64,000 nt of DNA. It comes from Arthrobacter sp. M2012083. Its GTDB lineage: Bacteria > Actinomycetota > Actinomycetes > Actinomycetales > Micrococcaceae. A program made the translations under genes and the position numbers. How positions within the stretch are numbered: the stretch's first letter is position 1; each line of letters begins with the position of its first letter. The DNA lies in contig NZ_AKKK01000025.1 of assembly GCF_000281065.1 (NCBI RefSeq), forward strand, positions 62,001-126,000, read 5' to 3'. This document shows, piece by piece, positions 9,280 to 17,611 of this stretch. The notes beneath the pieces were generated by a model. It did no database searches. It was given only the letters and a program-made list of their open reading frames with translations, and had not been told where the DNA came from.

Positions 9280-9951
9280 CTACTGGCTCTTCGCGTCCCA
9301 CAGCTCCGTAATGCCCACGTTCGCATGGACCAGCAGGTCCCGGAGGGTGGAAATGGAAAGCCCGACGACGGCGTGCGGGTCGCCGTCCACCTTACGGATG
9401 AAGGCCCCACCCAAACCGTCGATGGTGAACGAGCCGGCGCAGTGAAGGGGTTCTCCGGTGGCGATGTAGGCGTCGATGTCCTGGGTACTCATGTGGGCGA
9501 AGTGGACCTCAGCGCTCGATACCGCTCCCACGGTGGCGCCCGTGCCTTCGGGAGTTTCATCTGCGTCTGCCTCTTCGTCCGCGTCAGCGGCGGTGTCCCG
9601 GCAATCAACCAGCCAGTGGCCGGTGTGGAGCACTCCCTGTGAGCCGCTCATCCGCAGCATCCGCTCCCGGGCGACCTCTGCGGTGTAGGGCTTGCCATGG
9701 GACTCGCCGTCGAACTCGAAAACCGAATCGCATCCGATCACCAAGGCACCTTCAGCTTCGGGGAGGGCGGCAACGGCCTCGGCCTTGGCACGGGCCAGCA
9801 AGAGCGCGGTGTCGTGGGCGTCCGTCACTCCGTACTTTGCCTGGACCGCATCTTCGTCGACGTCCGAAACCAGGACGTCGTGCTGAATTCCGGCTTCCGT
9901 GAGCAGTTTGGTGCGGGCGGGGGACTGGGAGGCAAGGATCAATCGGGTCAC
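9280..9951 (-). CDS. maf: Maf family nucleotide pyrophosphatase
   Basis: This 223-residue cytoplasmic protein probably hydrolyses non-canonical nucleoside triphosphates (house-cleaning); Maf proteins were also linked to septum control. The N-terminal signature LILASQSPARTKLL and the following VSDVDEDAV are typical, as is GCDSVFEFDG further in (catalytic Asp) and FTIDGLGGAFIRKVDGDPHAVVGLS near the end. An acidic low-complexity insert around residues 119-135 (DTAADADEEADADETPEG) is not part of the usual fold and makes it longer than the typical 190-200 residues. In many actinobacteria maf neighbours acyl-CoA carboxylase genes, as here. Confidence 0.9.
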   Translation of the reverse strand: MTRLILASQSPARTKLLTEAGIQHDVLVSDVDEDAVQAKYGVTDAHDTALLLARAKAEAVAALPEAEGALVIGCDSVFEFDGESHGKPYTAEVARERMLRMSGSQGVLHTGHWLVDCRDTAADADEEADADETPEGTGATVGAVSSAEVHFAHMSTQDIDAYIATGEPLHCAGSFTIDGLGGAFIRKVDGDPHAVVGLSISTLRDLLVHANVGITELWDAKSQ

Positions 9952-9971
9952 GGTCCCAGCCTAGTACGGCC

Positions 9972-10076
9972 CTCGCTCACGTCCCGCGTGCTTAAACCGA
10001 ACGCTCGCTCACGTCCCGCGTGTTTAAACCGAACGCTCGCTCACGTCCCGCGTGCTTAAACCGAACGCTCGCTCAC
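9972..10076. repeat. 32-bp tandem direct repeat, three copies plus a partial fourth
   Basis: CTCGCTCAC recurs at 9972, 10004, 10036 and 10068, a strict 32-bp period. The unit continues GTCCCGCGTGCTTAAACCGAACG. The first three copies are nearly identical (C/T change at one position in copy 2). The fourth keeps only the first part and runs into the hairpin at 10062-10104. It lies in the gap between maf and the MmpL gene. There are no spacers, so it is not a CRISPR. Confidence 0.85.
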
Positions 10077-10104
10077 TTGCCTCAAGCAAGGGAGCGAGCG
10101 TTCG
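10062..10104 (-). terminator. Strong hairpin downstream of the MmpL gene
   Basis: A 13-bp perfect stem CGAACGCTCGCTC (10062-10074) / GAGCGAGCGTTCG (10092-10104) is extended, after one A-G mismatch, by a 5-bp stem CTTGC/GCAAG around the loop CTCAA. It lies 28 bases past the MmpL stop. It has no long T-tract. The left arm is also part of the 32-bp tandem repeat, so the repeats may be duplicated half-hairpins. Confidence 0.6.
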
Positions 10105-10132
10105 TGAATATTGGCTGTTAGATGAGAGACCG

Positions 10133-12658
10133 TTAGTGGACGAGTTCCTCGGCGTCGGCCTTACGGCGATCACTGCGGTCCAGTTTGGCGCCTTCCACAT
10201 CCACATCCGGGAGGATCCGTTCCAGCCACTTGGGCAGCCACCAGGCCTTCTCACCCAGAAGGTACATCACGGCCGGAACAATCGTCATGCGGACCACGAA
10301 GGCATCAATCAGCACACCGAATGCCATGGCGAAGCCGAGGGGCCTGACCATGGTGAGGTGGCTGAAGATGAAGCCGGAGAACACGCTGACCATGATGATC
10401 GCGGCTGCGGTGACCACTGCTGCGGCGTGGCTGAATCCTGAGCGGACCGCGTGCTTGGCGGACTCACCGTGCATGAAGGACTCCCGCATCCCGGAGGTGA
10501 TGAACACCTGGTAGTCCATCGCCAGGCCGAACAGCACGCCGATCAGGATGATGGGCAGGAAGCTGAGCACAGCACCCGGATTGGCGACGTCGAAGATCCC
10601 TCCCAGCCAGCCCCACTGGTACACGGCAACCACGGCGCCGAAAGCAGCGGCGAGGGAGAGCAGGAATCCGCCTGTTGCCAGCAGGGGCACCACGATGGAG
10701 CGGAACACCAGCAGCAACAGCAGCAGTGAAAGCCCGACGACGATTGCCAGGTAGGGCGGCAAGGCGGCGCCCAGCTTGTTGGAGACGTCGATGTTGCCTG
10801 CGGTTTGGCCCGTTAGGCCGATCGTTACGTCCAGGTCGTCGTGAATTGCGGAGCCCTTGGCGCGGAGATCGGACACCACCTGCACGGTGCCGGCGCTGGC
10901 GGGACCCTCCTTCGGTATGACCTGGAAGACGGCAGTACGGCGGTCTTCGCTCAAGGCAACGGGCACAGCGGCAATCACGTTCTCTACGCTGCGGAGCTGG
11001 TCCGCGACGTCGAATTGCTTGTTCTTGGCGTCGTTCTCGCTGAGACCGTCGGGGAATTCGCCCACGACGACGATCGGTCCGGTCACGCCTTCGCCGAAGC
11101 TGCTGCGCGTGAGGTCGTAGGCCTTGAAGGCTTGCGAATCCACCGGCTCGGAGCCGCCGTCGGGAAGTGCCAGTCGCAGTTGCGATGCGGGCAACGCCAA
11201 GGCGCCCAGCAGCACGACGCTTGCCACGAGGGCAGCCCACGGGTGACGTGTGACCATGCCGCCCCAGCCCCCGCTGCTGCGCTTCTCCTCGCGTTCGCGG
11301 TCCGCGGCTTCGTGGCCGGGCTCGGCGTTGTGCTTGGCAGCTTTGGCCCAAGCGCGCTTGGAAATGAGTCGGCGGCCGATCAGGGCCAGGACAGCGGGCG
11401 TCAGGGTCAAAGCTACGACGACGGCTACGCCGACTGTCGCCGCGGCCGCAACACCCATCACAGCGAGGAAGGGCAACCCGGGAACCACCAGGGCGGCGAG
11501 GGCGATGATGACCGTGAGGCCGGCGAATAGCACGGCGTTACCGGAGGTTCCGGTGGCCAAGGCCGCGGATTCCTCCGCGTCCATACCGGACAGGAGCTGC
11601 GTGCGGTGGCGGTTGACGATGAAGAGGGAGTAGTCAATGCCAACAGCGAGTCCGAGCATCAGGGCAAGCATGGGGGAGATGGAGCTCATGTCGATCACGC
11701 TGGTGAGGGCGAACGTTCCACCGACGCCCACGGCAACGCCGATCAAGGCCATCAAAAGAGGCAGGCCAGCCGCGATAAGAGTGCCGAGCATCAGAATCAG
11801 GACAAGGGCAGCCACTGCGACGCCCACGATTTCTGCAATGCCGAAGATCTCAGAGACGTCCTCGGTGATTTCCTTGCTGGCGTAAGCCGTGACGCCGGCG
11901 GAAGAGACTCCGTGGACAATCTCCTGGACTTCCTCGCGGACAGCGGGGTCAACGGCGTTGATGGAGGTCTTGAACTGGACCTGCGCGATTGCAGCTCTGT
12001 TGTCGCTGGAGACAAAACGCATGCCCTTAGAGGCCTCAAGCTGTCGCTTGCCGAGGGCCAGTGCGGCGGCGCCGTCGGCCGCTTCCTTGGTTCCGGCGTC
12101 GAGCTTTTCCTTTCCTGCGGCGAGTTCGGCTCGCTGCGGAGCCAGCTGCGCTTCAATCTGTGCCGGACTGAGGCCGGCCGCTGCCAGTTGCTGCTCAGCC
12201 CCTGCGAGCTGGGTTTCGCCGGCAGCCAACTGGGCGCGGGCGGCGTCCAGCTGGGTTTGGCCCTCGGCAGCCTTGGCTTCGCCGGCGGCAATGTCCGCTG
12301 CGGCCTTGTCCAGCTGCTCCTGCGTGGTGAAGGGGTTTACCGTGCCCTGAACGTCCGGCATGGCTTCAAGCTTGGTGAGCGCGGCGGCAACCGCGTCCTT
12401 CTTGGCTTGGTCGAAGCCGGTATCTCCGGCATCGAAAACCACGCTGGCCGAGCCGCCGGACGAATCGGGCAGGGCCTCTTTGAGCTTGTCCGCCATCTGC
12501 TGGGTTTCGGTGCCCGGGATGGTGAAGTTGTTGGACATGGTGCCGTGGAACGCTGCGGCCGAGCCGCCTACTGCCACCATGACGGCCAGCCATATGGAGA
12601 TGACCAGCCAGCGGCGGCGATACGAAAATTTGCCGAGACGGTAGAGGAACGAGGCCAT
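10133..12658 (-). CDS. MmpL/RND-family membrane exporter
   Basis: This 841-residue inner-membrane transporter of the MMPL branch of RND pumps probably uses the proton gradient to export a lipophilic or toxic compound. It begins MASFLYRLGKFSYRRRW with helix 1 at about residues 18-38. Two repeated halves follow, each with an external domain and a cluster of helices; GIDYSLFIVNRHRTQL and AMDYQVFITSGMRESF are the paired helix-4 motifs. The first external domain holds an Ala/Gln-rich helical segment (about residues 120-215) with repeated AxxQLxAGExxL heptads, predicted to be a coiled-coil hairpin. It starts one base after the tetR stop (TGA-C-ATG), so both are one operon under TetR control. The substrate is unknown. 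Confidence 0.9.
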   Translation of the reverse strand: MASFLYRLGKFSYRRRWLVISIWLAVMVAVGGSAAAFHGTMSNNFTIPGTETQQMADKLKEALPDSSGGSASVVFDAGDTGFDQAKKDAVAAALTKLEAMPDVQGTVNPFTTQEQLDKAAADIAAGEAKAAEGQTQLDAARAQLAAGETQLAGAEQQLAAAGLSPAQIEAQLAPQRAELAAGKEKLDAGTKEAADGAAALALGKRQLEASKGMRFVSSDNRAAIAQVQFKTSINAVDPAVREEVQEIVHGVSSAGVTAYASKEITEDVSEIFGIAEIVGVAVAALVLILMLGTLIAAGLPLLMALIGVAVGVGGTFALTSVIDMSSISPMLALMLGLAVGIDYSLFIVNRHRTQLLSGMDAEESAALATGTSGNAVLFAGLTVIIALAALVVPGLPFLAVMGVAAAATVGVAVVVALTLTPAVLALIGRRLISKRAWAKAAKHNAEPGHEAADREREEKRSSGGWGGMVTRHPWAALVASVVLLGALALPASQLRLALPDGGSEPVDSQAFKAYDLTRSSFGEGVTGPIVVVGEFPDGLSENDAKNKQFDVADQLRSVENVIAAVPVALSEDRRTAVFQVIPKEGPASAGTVQVVSDLRAKGSAIHDDLDVTIGLTGQTAGNIDVSNKLGAALPPYLAIVVGLSLLLLLLVFRSIVVPLLATGGFLLSLAAAFGAVVAVYQWGWLGGIFDVANPGAVLSFLPIILIGVLFGLAMDYQVFITSGMRESFMHGESAKHAVRSGFSHAAAVVTAAAIIMVSVFSGFIFSHLTMVRPLGFAMAFGVLIDAFVVRMTIVPAVMYLLGEKAWWLPKWLERILPDVDVEGAKLDRSDRRKADAEELVH

Positions 12659-12659
12659 G

Positions 12660-13385
12660 TCAGAACCGATCTTTGGTGGTTGAAACGGAAGGTGAGGCTG
12701 CTGGGCCGTGTAGGGAAGCGTCCGACGGCGGCGCGAAGCCGGCGCCGAGAAGGCCCATCGCATCGATGAGGTGCTGGCGGAGGACGGCAAGGGATGTGGG
12801 GGAAAGGTCCGGTCCGTGTTCGGCGAACCAGACGGTCATTGCCGCTTTGCCGCAGGAAATAACGGAACCTGCGAGGGCGTGAAGGTAGAGCTCACTGATT
12901 CCAGTGCCGAGCCTGCCGCGCGCGGCGTCAATGATTTGCTCGGTGCAGTGCTCCCAGGCTTCAAGTTCGGAGCGGGCCAGCTGGCGGTTGTCTTGGGTCA
13001 AGCTGAACAATTCGGCCATGGGTGCAACGGACATGGGATCGGCCAGCGCCATGAGGGCGGCCTGCGCGGATTCGAGGATAGACTCGTCCGCCGGCCGCAA
13101 CCGGAACTGCTCCAACGCGTGGTCCATAAAGCCGTCGGCGACGGAGGCCAGGGCAGCTTCGAGGCTGGGAAAGTAGTTGAAAAAGGTTCGCCGTGAGACG
13201 CCCGCGCTGGCGGCGATGTCTTCCACGGTGAAATTACCGGACCCGTTGCTGCGCAAAAGGTCCAAGGCTGCGGAGGCGATGGAGCTGCGGGTGGCCGCCT
13301 TGTTGAGTTCGCGCCGTGACGGGGTAGCGGGCTCAGCAGTGGTGGACACCTCCGCAGCGGCTTCCTGGCTACTGGTTTGGGTCAC
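12660..13385 (-). CDS. TetR-family transcriptional regulator of the MmpL operon
   Basis: This 241-residue DNA-binding protein has a TetR helix-turn-helix at about residues 35-75 (TRSSIASAALDLL ... FTVEDIAASAGVSRRTFFNYF). It is followed by an all-helical ligand domain of ordinary TetR length and a Ser/Pro tail. An Ala/Ser/Thr-rich leader of about 22 residues precedes the fold. The GTG start at 13385 lacks a ribosome site; a palindromic operator ends two bases upstream, so translation may be leaderless or start at a later GTG (residue 13). Adjacency to the pump implies that it represses its own operon and is released by a pump substrate. Confidence 0.88.
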   Translation of the reverse strand: MTQTSSQEAAAEVSTTAEPATPSRRELNKAATRSSIASAALDLLRSNGSGNFTVEDIAASAGVSRRTFFNYFPSLEAALASVADGFMDHALEQFRLRPADESILESAQAALMALADPMSVAPMAELFSLTQDNRQLARSELEAWEHCTEQIIDAARGRLGTGISELYLHALAGSVISCGKAAMTVWFAEHGPDLSPTSLAVLRQHLIDAMGLLGAGFAPPSDASLHGPAASPSVSTTKDRF

Positions 13386-13387
13386 AT

Positions 13388-13412
13388 ACTTACACTAAGT
13401 GCAAGTTTGCAC
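13388..13412 (-). promoter_or_regulatory. Overlapping palindromes, probable TetR operator
   Basis: 13388-13406 is a 19-bp palindrome with one mismatch (ACTTRCACT-x-AGTGYAAGT type), and 13399-13412 is GTGCAA-GT-TTGCAC. They overlap and sit directly before the tetR GTG. Such sites are typical for autoregulated TetR-pump operons. Which of the two is bound cannot be told. Confidence 0.65.
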
Positions 13413-13445
13413 TCTGCGCAATTTGAGCCGAGCGGCATACGAAGA

Positions 13446-13507
13446 GTCCCGCCCTGGTTCGTCATGCCCACCGTTGAATGGCGAGGCGGAGCGAACCAGG
13501 GCGGGAC
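13446..13507 (-). terminator. Terminator hairpin downstream of the UPF0145 gene
   Basis: A perfect 16-bp stem, GTCCCGCCCTGGTTCG (13446-13461) with its complement at 13492-13507, encloses a 30-base loop. It lies 15 bases after the UPF0145 stop and upstream of tetR. Confidence 0.7.
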
Positions 13508-13521
13508 CCGGAAGGGTGGGG

Positions 13522-13962
13522 CTAGAACTGTGTTGGGGGCACCGGTGGAGCGGGGGGAGTCGGCTGACTCTGCTGGGATGACTGTTGGGCTGCGGTCTTG
13601 GTCAGGTAGATCGACTGGCCCGTTGCTCCCGGCTCACCCTCACCCAGCGGCAGCACATACACGGCGGTTCCGTAGGCACACACTTCGGTCCAGTTGGTGC
13701 CCATTTCCGAGGTGTCGAAGCGCATGGCCACAATAGCGTTGGCGCCACGCTGCTGCGCCTCGTTGACCATGCGTGCCATGACTTCCTGGCGGCTTTCGTA
13801 GAGGGCCTTGGTCATTTCGGGCAGCTCGCCGCCGCCAAGGGAGCGGAAGCCGGCGAGCATCTGGGACCCGATATCGCGTGAACGGACAGTGAGGCCCATG
13901 ACTTCGCCAAAGACGGCGTCGATCCGGTGGCCTGGGATTTCGTTGGAGGTGACGATCAACAT
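13522..13962 (-). CDS. UPF0145/YbjQ family protein
   Basis: This 146-residue small cytoplasmic protein begins MLIVTSNEIPGHRIDAVFGEV and contains LTVRSRDIG and ESRQEVMARMVNEAQQRGANAIVAMRFD, the hallmarks of the YbjQ (UPF0145) family. Family structures are pentameric and were described as putative heavy-metal-binding; the function is not known. The core ends near residue 110. The last 35 residues are a Gln/Ser/Pro tail (QQSSQQSQPTPPAPPVPP) that is an addition to the family fold. It is monocistronic, bounded by hairpins on both sides. Confidence 0.85.
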   Translation of the reverse strand: MLIVTSNEIPGHRIDAVFGEVMGLTVRSRDIGSQMLAGFRSLGGGELPEMTKALYESRQEVMARMVNEAQQRGANAIVAMRFDTSEMGTNWTEVCAYGTAVYVLPLGEGEPGATGQSIYLTKTAAQQSSQQSQPTPPAPPVPPTQF

Positions 13963-13999
13963 GGTCCGAGCCTATCCAGACTTTCGCCCTTAAACGGGG

Positions 14000-14031
14000 A
14001 AATCCCCCGGGGAGAACTCCCCGGGGGATTT
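14000..14031 (-). terminator. Rho-independent terminator after the dicarboxylate symporter
   Basis: A 15-bp perfect stem, AAATCCCCCGGGGAG (14000-14014) against 14017-14031, has a minimal loop and ends in TTT on either strand. It lies 26 bases past the symporter stop, before the UPF0145 gene. Confidence 0.85.
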
Positions 14032-14056
14032 GTGCCTTTGCAAAAGCGGCTAAGTC

Positions 14057-15490
14057 CTAGGCCTTTGAATCGGCCAATTCGCGCTCGTTGCCTTCAGCGG
14101 CTGCCTTATCGGCGGCAAACTCGTCCGCGAACGCTGCACCGTTGCGGGGTGCGTTATAGAGGGATTCGTCCAGGATGCCCTGGCGCTTGGCCACGATGGC
14201 CGGGACCAGCGCCTGGCCCGCGACGTTGACGGCGGTGCGGCCCATGTCCAGGATCGGATCGATCGCCAGCAGGAGGCCGACGCCGGCAAGCGGGAGACCC
14301 AGCGTGGACAGGGTCAGCGTAAGCATGACGACGGCGCCGGTGGTGCCTGCCGTAGCAGCGGAACCGAGGACGGAGACCAGTACGATCAGCAGGTACTGGC
14401 TGAAGTCCAGGTTGATGCCGAAGAACTGTGCCACGAAGATCGCTGCGATGGCCGGGTAGATCGCTGCGCAGCCGTCCATCTTGGTGGTGGCACCCAGCGG
14501 GACAGCGAAGGAAGCGTAACCGGAAGGGACGCCCAGGTTCCGCTCGGTGACGCGCTGCGTGAGCGGAAGCGTGCCGATCGAGGAGCGGGAGACGAACGCC
14601 AGCTGGACGGCCGGCCAAACACCGGAGAAGTACTGCTTGACGGACAGCCCGTGGACGCGGACCAAAATGGGGTAGAGGACGAAGAGCACCAGCGCCAGGC
14701 CAATGTAGATGGCGGCCGTGAACTTGCCCAAGGAGCCGATGGTGTCCCAGCCGTAGATGGCCACGGCGTTACCGATCAGGCCGATGGTCCCCAGCGGGGC
14801 GATGCGGATGATCCACCACAGGACCTTCTGGATGACTGCCAATGCGGAAGCGTTGAAGGTCAGGAAAGCTTCGGCCTGCTTGCCCACCTTGAGGGCGGCA
14901 ACGCCGATGGCGATCGCGATCACCAGGATCTGCAGCACATTGAAGTTGACGGCTGTGCTGACTGTGGTGGCAGCGTTGGCGCTCTCGGTGACCGTGGAGC
15001 TGGCGCCGAGCCCAAGGAAGTTCTTGGGGAACAAACCAATCAGGAAGGCCCACCAGTCACCGGTCTTGCCGGCGTACTTTGCCTCTTCGGTGATGCCCGT
15101 TGCGGCGCCAGGTTGCAGGAGCACGCCGAGCCCAATGCCGATCAGCACCGAGACCAGTGAGGTGATGGCGAACCACAGCAGAGTGTTCCACGCCAGTCGC
15201 GCAGCGTTGGACACCTGGCGCAGGTTCGCAATGGAGCTCACCACGGCGGTGAAAATCAAGGGAACGACGGCGGTCTGCAGCAACGATACGTAGCTGGTGC
15301 CAATCGTCTGGAGAGTAGCGCCGAGGCCGTTGGGAGCAGCTTTGGTGCTGCCCGTGTACTTGGCGATGAGGCCCAGAATAAGGCCGACGATGAGGGCTGC
15401 GATGATCTGGACGCCGAAGGATCCGGCCCACTTGGGGAGCCGGAAGCCGGTCTTGCCAGCTGCTAGGGGGGTGTTGGTTGAGGTGCTCAC
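14057..15490 (-). CDS. Dicarboxylate/amino acid:cation symporter (DAACS/GltP-DctA family)
   Basis: This 477-residue polytopic transporter couples uptake of a dicarboxylate or acidic amino acid to protons or sodium. It shows the DAACS hairpin-loop motif in a variant form, SRSSIGTLPLT, where SSSxxTLP is usual, then GATTKMDGCAAIYPAIAAIF and the C-terminal substrate region ATAGTTGAVVMLTLTLSTLGLPLAG. About eight helices and two re-entrant loops fit the family. The start is taken as GTG 15490 (VSTSTNTPLAAGK); an in-frame TTG at 15514 is less likely, and neither has a strong ribosome site. It is a single gene with its own terminator. Confidence 0.88.
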   Translation of the reverse strand: MSTSTNTPLAAGKTGFRLPKWAGSFGVQIIAALIVGLILGLIAKYTGSTKAAPNGLGATLQTIGTSYVSLLQTAVVPLIFTAVVSSIANLRQVSNAARLAWNTLLWFAITSLVSVLIGIGLGVLLQPGAATGITEEAKYAGKTGDWWAFLIGLFPKNFLGLGASSTVTESANAATTVSTAVNFNVLQILVIAIAIGVAALKVGKQAEAFLTFNASALAVIQKVLWWIIRIAPLGTIGLIGNAVAIYGWDTIGSLGKFTAAIYIGLALVLFVLYPILVRVHGLSVKQYFSGVWPAVQLAFVSRSSIGTLPLTQRVTERNLGVPSGYASFAVPLGATTKMDGCAAIYPAIAAIFVAQFFGINLDFSQYLLIVLVSVLGSAATAGTTGAVVMLTLTLSTLGLPLAGVGLLLAIDPILDMGRTAVNVAGQALVPAIVAKRQGILDESLYNAPRNGAAFADEFAADKAAAEGNERELADSKA

Positions 15491-15562
15491 CGGAACACGG
15501 TAGGTGCATCGCAAATAACATAGCGAACGGACGTTGAGAAATGTTACGCAGCTATGAAGTTA

Positions 15563-15599
15563 TTCCCGCCCGGGGCGTGGCGTGCGTCTCGGGCGGGAA
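15563..15599 (-). terminator. Hairpin downstream of the DUF885 gene
   Basis: A 10-bp stem, TTCCCGCCCG (15563-15572) with CGGGCGGGAA (15590-15599), lies seven bases after the DUF885 stop. A short GTTTTTG precedes it on the transcribed strand. It also lies near the symporter start, so an attenuator role is possible but less likely. Confidence 0.55.
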
Positions 15600-15605
15600 C
15601 AAAAA

Positions 15606-17288
15606 CTATCCCAACAGCGCCCGGCGCAGTACGTCCAAGCCAACCGAGCCGATGTTCAATGCCTTGCTATGGAAGGACTTGAGCTCGAAGCCTTCGCGGG
15701 ATTCAAGCTCTGCACGAATTTGCTCCCACAAGCGCTGGCCCACTTTGTAGGACGGGGCCTGGCCCGGCCAGCCGAGGTAGCGGGTGAATTCGAACTGGAG
15801 CTGGCCTTCGCTGATGTCCAGGTTGGCTTTGAGGAAGTCGAAGCCCTTCTCAGGAGTCCACGTCCCCGTTCCCCAGCGCTCCGGAACGGGTAGTTCCAAG
15901 TGGACGCCTATGTCGAATACCACGCGGGCAGCACGCATGCGCTGGCCGTCGAGCATGCCCATGTGGTCGCCCGGGTCCTTGAGGTAGCCCAGTTCAAGCA
16001 TGAGCTGCTCGGCGTAGAGTGCCCAGCCTTCTCCGTGTCCGGACACCCAGCAAACATTCCGACGCCAGTTGTTGAGGACTTCGCGGCGATACGTGGCGGT
16101 GGCTACCTGGAGGTGGTGGCCGGGAACACCTTCGTGGAACACTGTGGTTGTTTCGGACCAGGTGGTAAAAGTGTCTTCGCCTGCCGGCACGGACCACCAC
16201 ATGCGGCCGGGCCTTGAGAAATCGTCGGAAGGGCCGGTGTAATAAATGCCGCCCTCATCGGTGGGCGCGATCATGCATTCGAGGGTTTTCATGACGTCAG
16301 GGATGTCGAAGTGAACGTCGGCGAGCTCAGAGACTGCACGGTCGGAGAGCTCCTGCATCCAGGCTTTCAAGGCCTCCGTGCCCTTGATCTGCCGGGCGGG
16401 ATCGTTATTGAGAATGCTCTTGGCTTCTTCAATGGAGGCGCCCGGTTTGATGTGGCCGGCAACCTTCTCCTGCTCGCTGATCAGCCGCTCGAGCTCTTGG
16501 ACGCCCCAGGCGTACGTTTCTTCCAGATCGACTTCGGCGCCGATAAACGAACGGGAAGCCAAGGCGTATCGTTCCCGGCCCACAGCGTCCTTCTCAGGGG
16601 CTACGGGAAGGAGCTCGTCCCGAAGGAAGTCGCCCAAGGCGCTGTACGCAGAACGCGCGCCCGCAGTCCCGGCGTCGAGCTTTGACTGAACGTCCGCAGG
16701 CAGCGGTTGTCCACCAAGGGAAGCGGATGAAGCCAGCTTGGCAAAGAAGCCGTCCTCTGAGGCGTATCGGCCGGTCTGTTCAATGACGATCCGCACTTGG
16801 CGGGCGGCGGCTACTTTTCCGGCGGCAGCAGCCGAGCGAAGTGATGCAATATAGCCCTCGATCGCACCGGGAACGTTCGCAGCACGGCCGGCAATGTGCT
16901 CCCACTGTTCCACCGTGTCCGTGGGCATGAGGTCGAAGATGGCGCGAATGTCCTGGGCGGGGGAGGCGATGTTGTTGAGCTCGGCCGCATCCCAGCCGGA
17001 CTCGTGGATCTCCAGGTCCAAGCCGAGCCGCTCGCGCATGGCGTCGAGGGTGACGGCGTCCACATCATCGGAAGGCTCAAGGCCTGCCAGGGCATCCAAG
17101 GCTAGCCTTGTAGCCTCCGCATGGGCCTCAGCCCCGGCAGGCGAGTAGTCCTGATATTCCGTTTCGTGTCCCGGCAATCCCAGCGTGGTGGCGAAGCTGG
17201 GATTGAGTTCGATCAGCTTGTCTGTGTACGCGTCAGCGACGGCATCGATGGCGGACTTCGGGCGTACGGGAGTGTTTGCAGTAGTCAC
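15606..17288 (-). CDS. DUF885 family protein, predicted zinc peptidase
   Basis: This 560-residue cytoplasmic protein begins MTTANTPVRPKSAIDAVADAY, with the family's N-terminal phrase LIELNPSFATTLGLPGHE. The hallmark is VFHEGVPGHHLQVATATY, the HExxPGHH motif of DUF885, which resembles a gluzincin metal site. This suggests a peptidase, but activity is not established for most members. Further family stretches are GEGWALYAEQLMLELGY and GWPGQAPSYKVGQRLW. The start is a GTG at 17288. The gene is alone; no partner gene hints at a substrate. Confidence 0.85.
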   Translation of the reverse strand: MTTANTPVRPKSAIDAVADAYTDKLIELNPSFATTLGLPGHETEYQDYSPAGAEAHAEATRLALDALAGLEPSDDVDAVTLDAMRERLGLDLEIHESGWDAAELNNIASPAQDIRAIFDLMPTDTVEQWEHIAGRAANVPGAIEGYIASLRSAAAAGKVAAARQVRIVIEQTGRYASEDGFFAKLASSASLGGQPLPADVQSKLDAGTAGARSAYSALGDFLRDELLPVAPEKDAVGRERYALASRSFIGAEVDLEETYAWGVQELERLISEQEKVAGHIKPGASIEEAKSILNNDPARQIKGTEALKAWMQELSDRAVSELADVHFDIPDVMKTLECMIAPTDEGGIYYTGPSDDFSRPGRMWWSVPAGEDTFTTWSETTTVFHEGVPGHHLQVATATYRREVLNNWRRNVCWVSGHGEGWALYAEQLMLELGYLKDPGDHMGMLDGQRMRAARVVFDIGVHLELPVPERWGTGTWTPEKGFDFLKANLDISEGQLQFEFTRYLGWPGQAPSYKVGQRLWEQIRAELESREGFELKSFHSKALNIGSVGLDVLRRALLG

Positions 17289-17353
17289 CCACAGAGCCTA
17301 TCCGCGACAACGCTTACGTGAAAGGGTTGTTGAACTTTCTGCGGAGGGGTGAA

Positions 17354-17611
17354 TTAACCCCGGCTGCGCTTCCAAGCGCCCGGACCCGGTGTGGGGTCCA
17401 GGCGGAGTTGTTGGCGCCGCACCCAGTGACGGATGTTCGGCTTGGACGAGGCCGCTTCCTGCCGGACTCCCAGCGAAACCACGACGGCGGCAAGTGCCGC
17501 GAGCTCTTCGGCTGTCGGTTCGCCCTTGACCACCGAGAACTTCGGTTCGGCAGGCGGTTCGGCAGATGCTCCGTCGGGCGCCGAATCGGCGCGATGCTTG
17601 GGAGCCGTCAC
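17354..17611 (-). CDS. accE: Acyl-CoA carboxylase epsilon subunit
   Basis: This 85-residue protein stabilises and activates the alpha/beta complex of actinobacterial acyl-CoA carboxylases. It begins [14 protein letters not shown], and the core reads [20 protein letters not shown], the conserved AccE phrase. It ends in a basic tail with W, RRQQLR and [10 protein letters not shown]. The start ATG overlaps the accD stop in ATGA (17608-17611), so accD and accE are translated as a pair. A carboxylase with an epsilon subunit is characteristic of actinobacteria (AccD5/PccB group). Confidence 0.9.
   Translation of the reverse strand: MTAPKHRADSAPDGASAEPPAEPKFSVVKGEPTAEELAALAAVVVSLGVRQEAASSKPNIRHWVRRQQLRLDPTPGPGAWKRSRG

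Noticed and set aside
9972-10104. CRISPR-like repeat array between maf and the MmpL gene.
   Set aside because: The 32-bp units abut without spacers and no cas genes are near.
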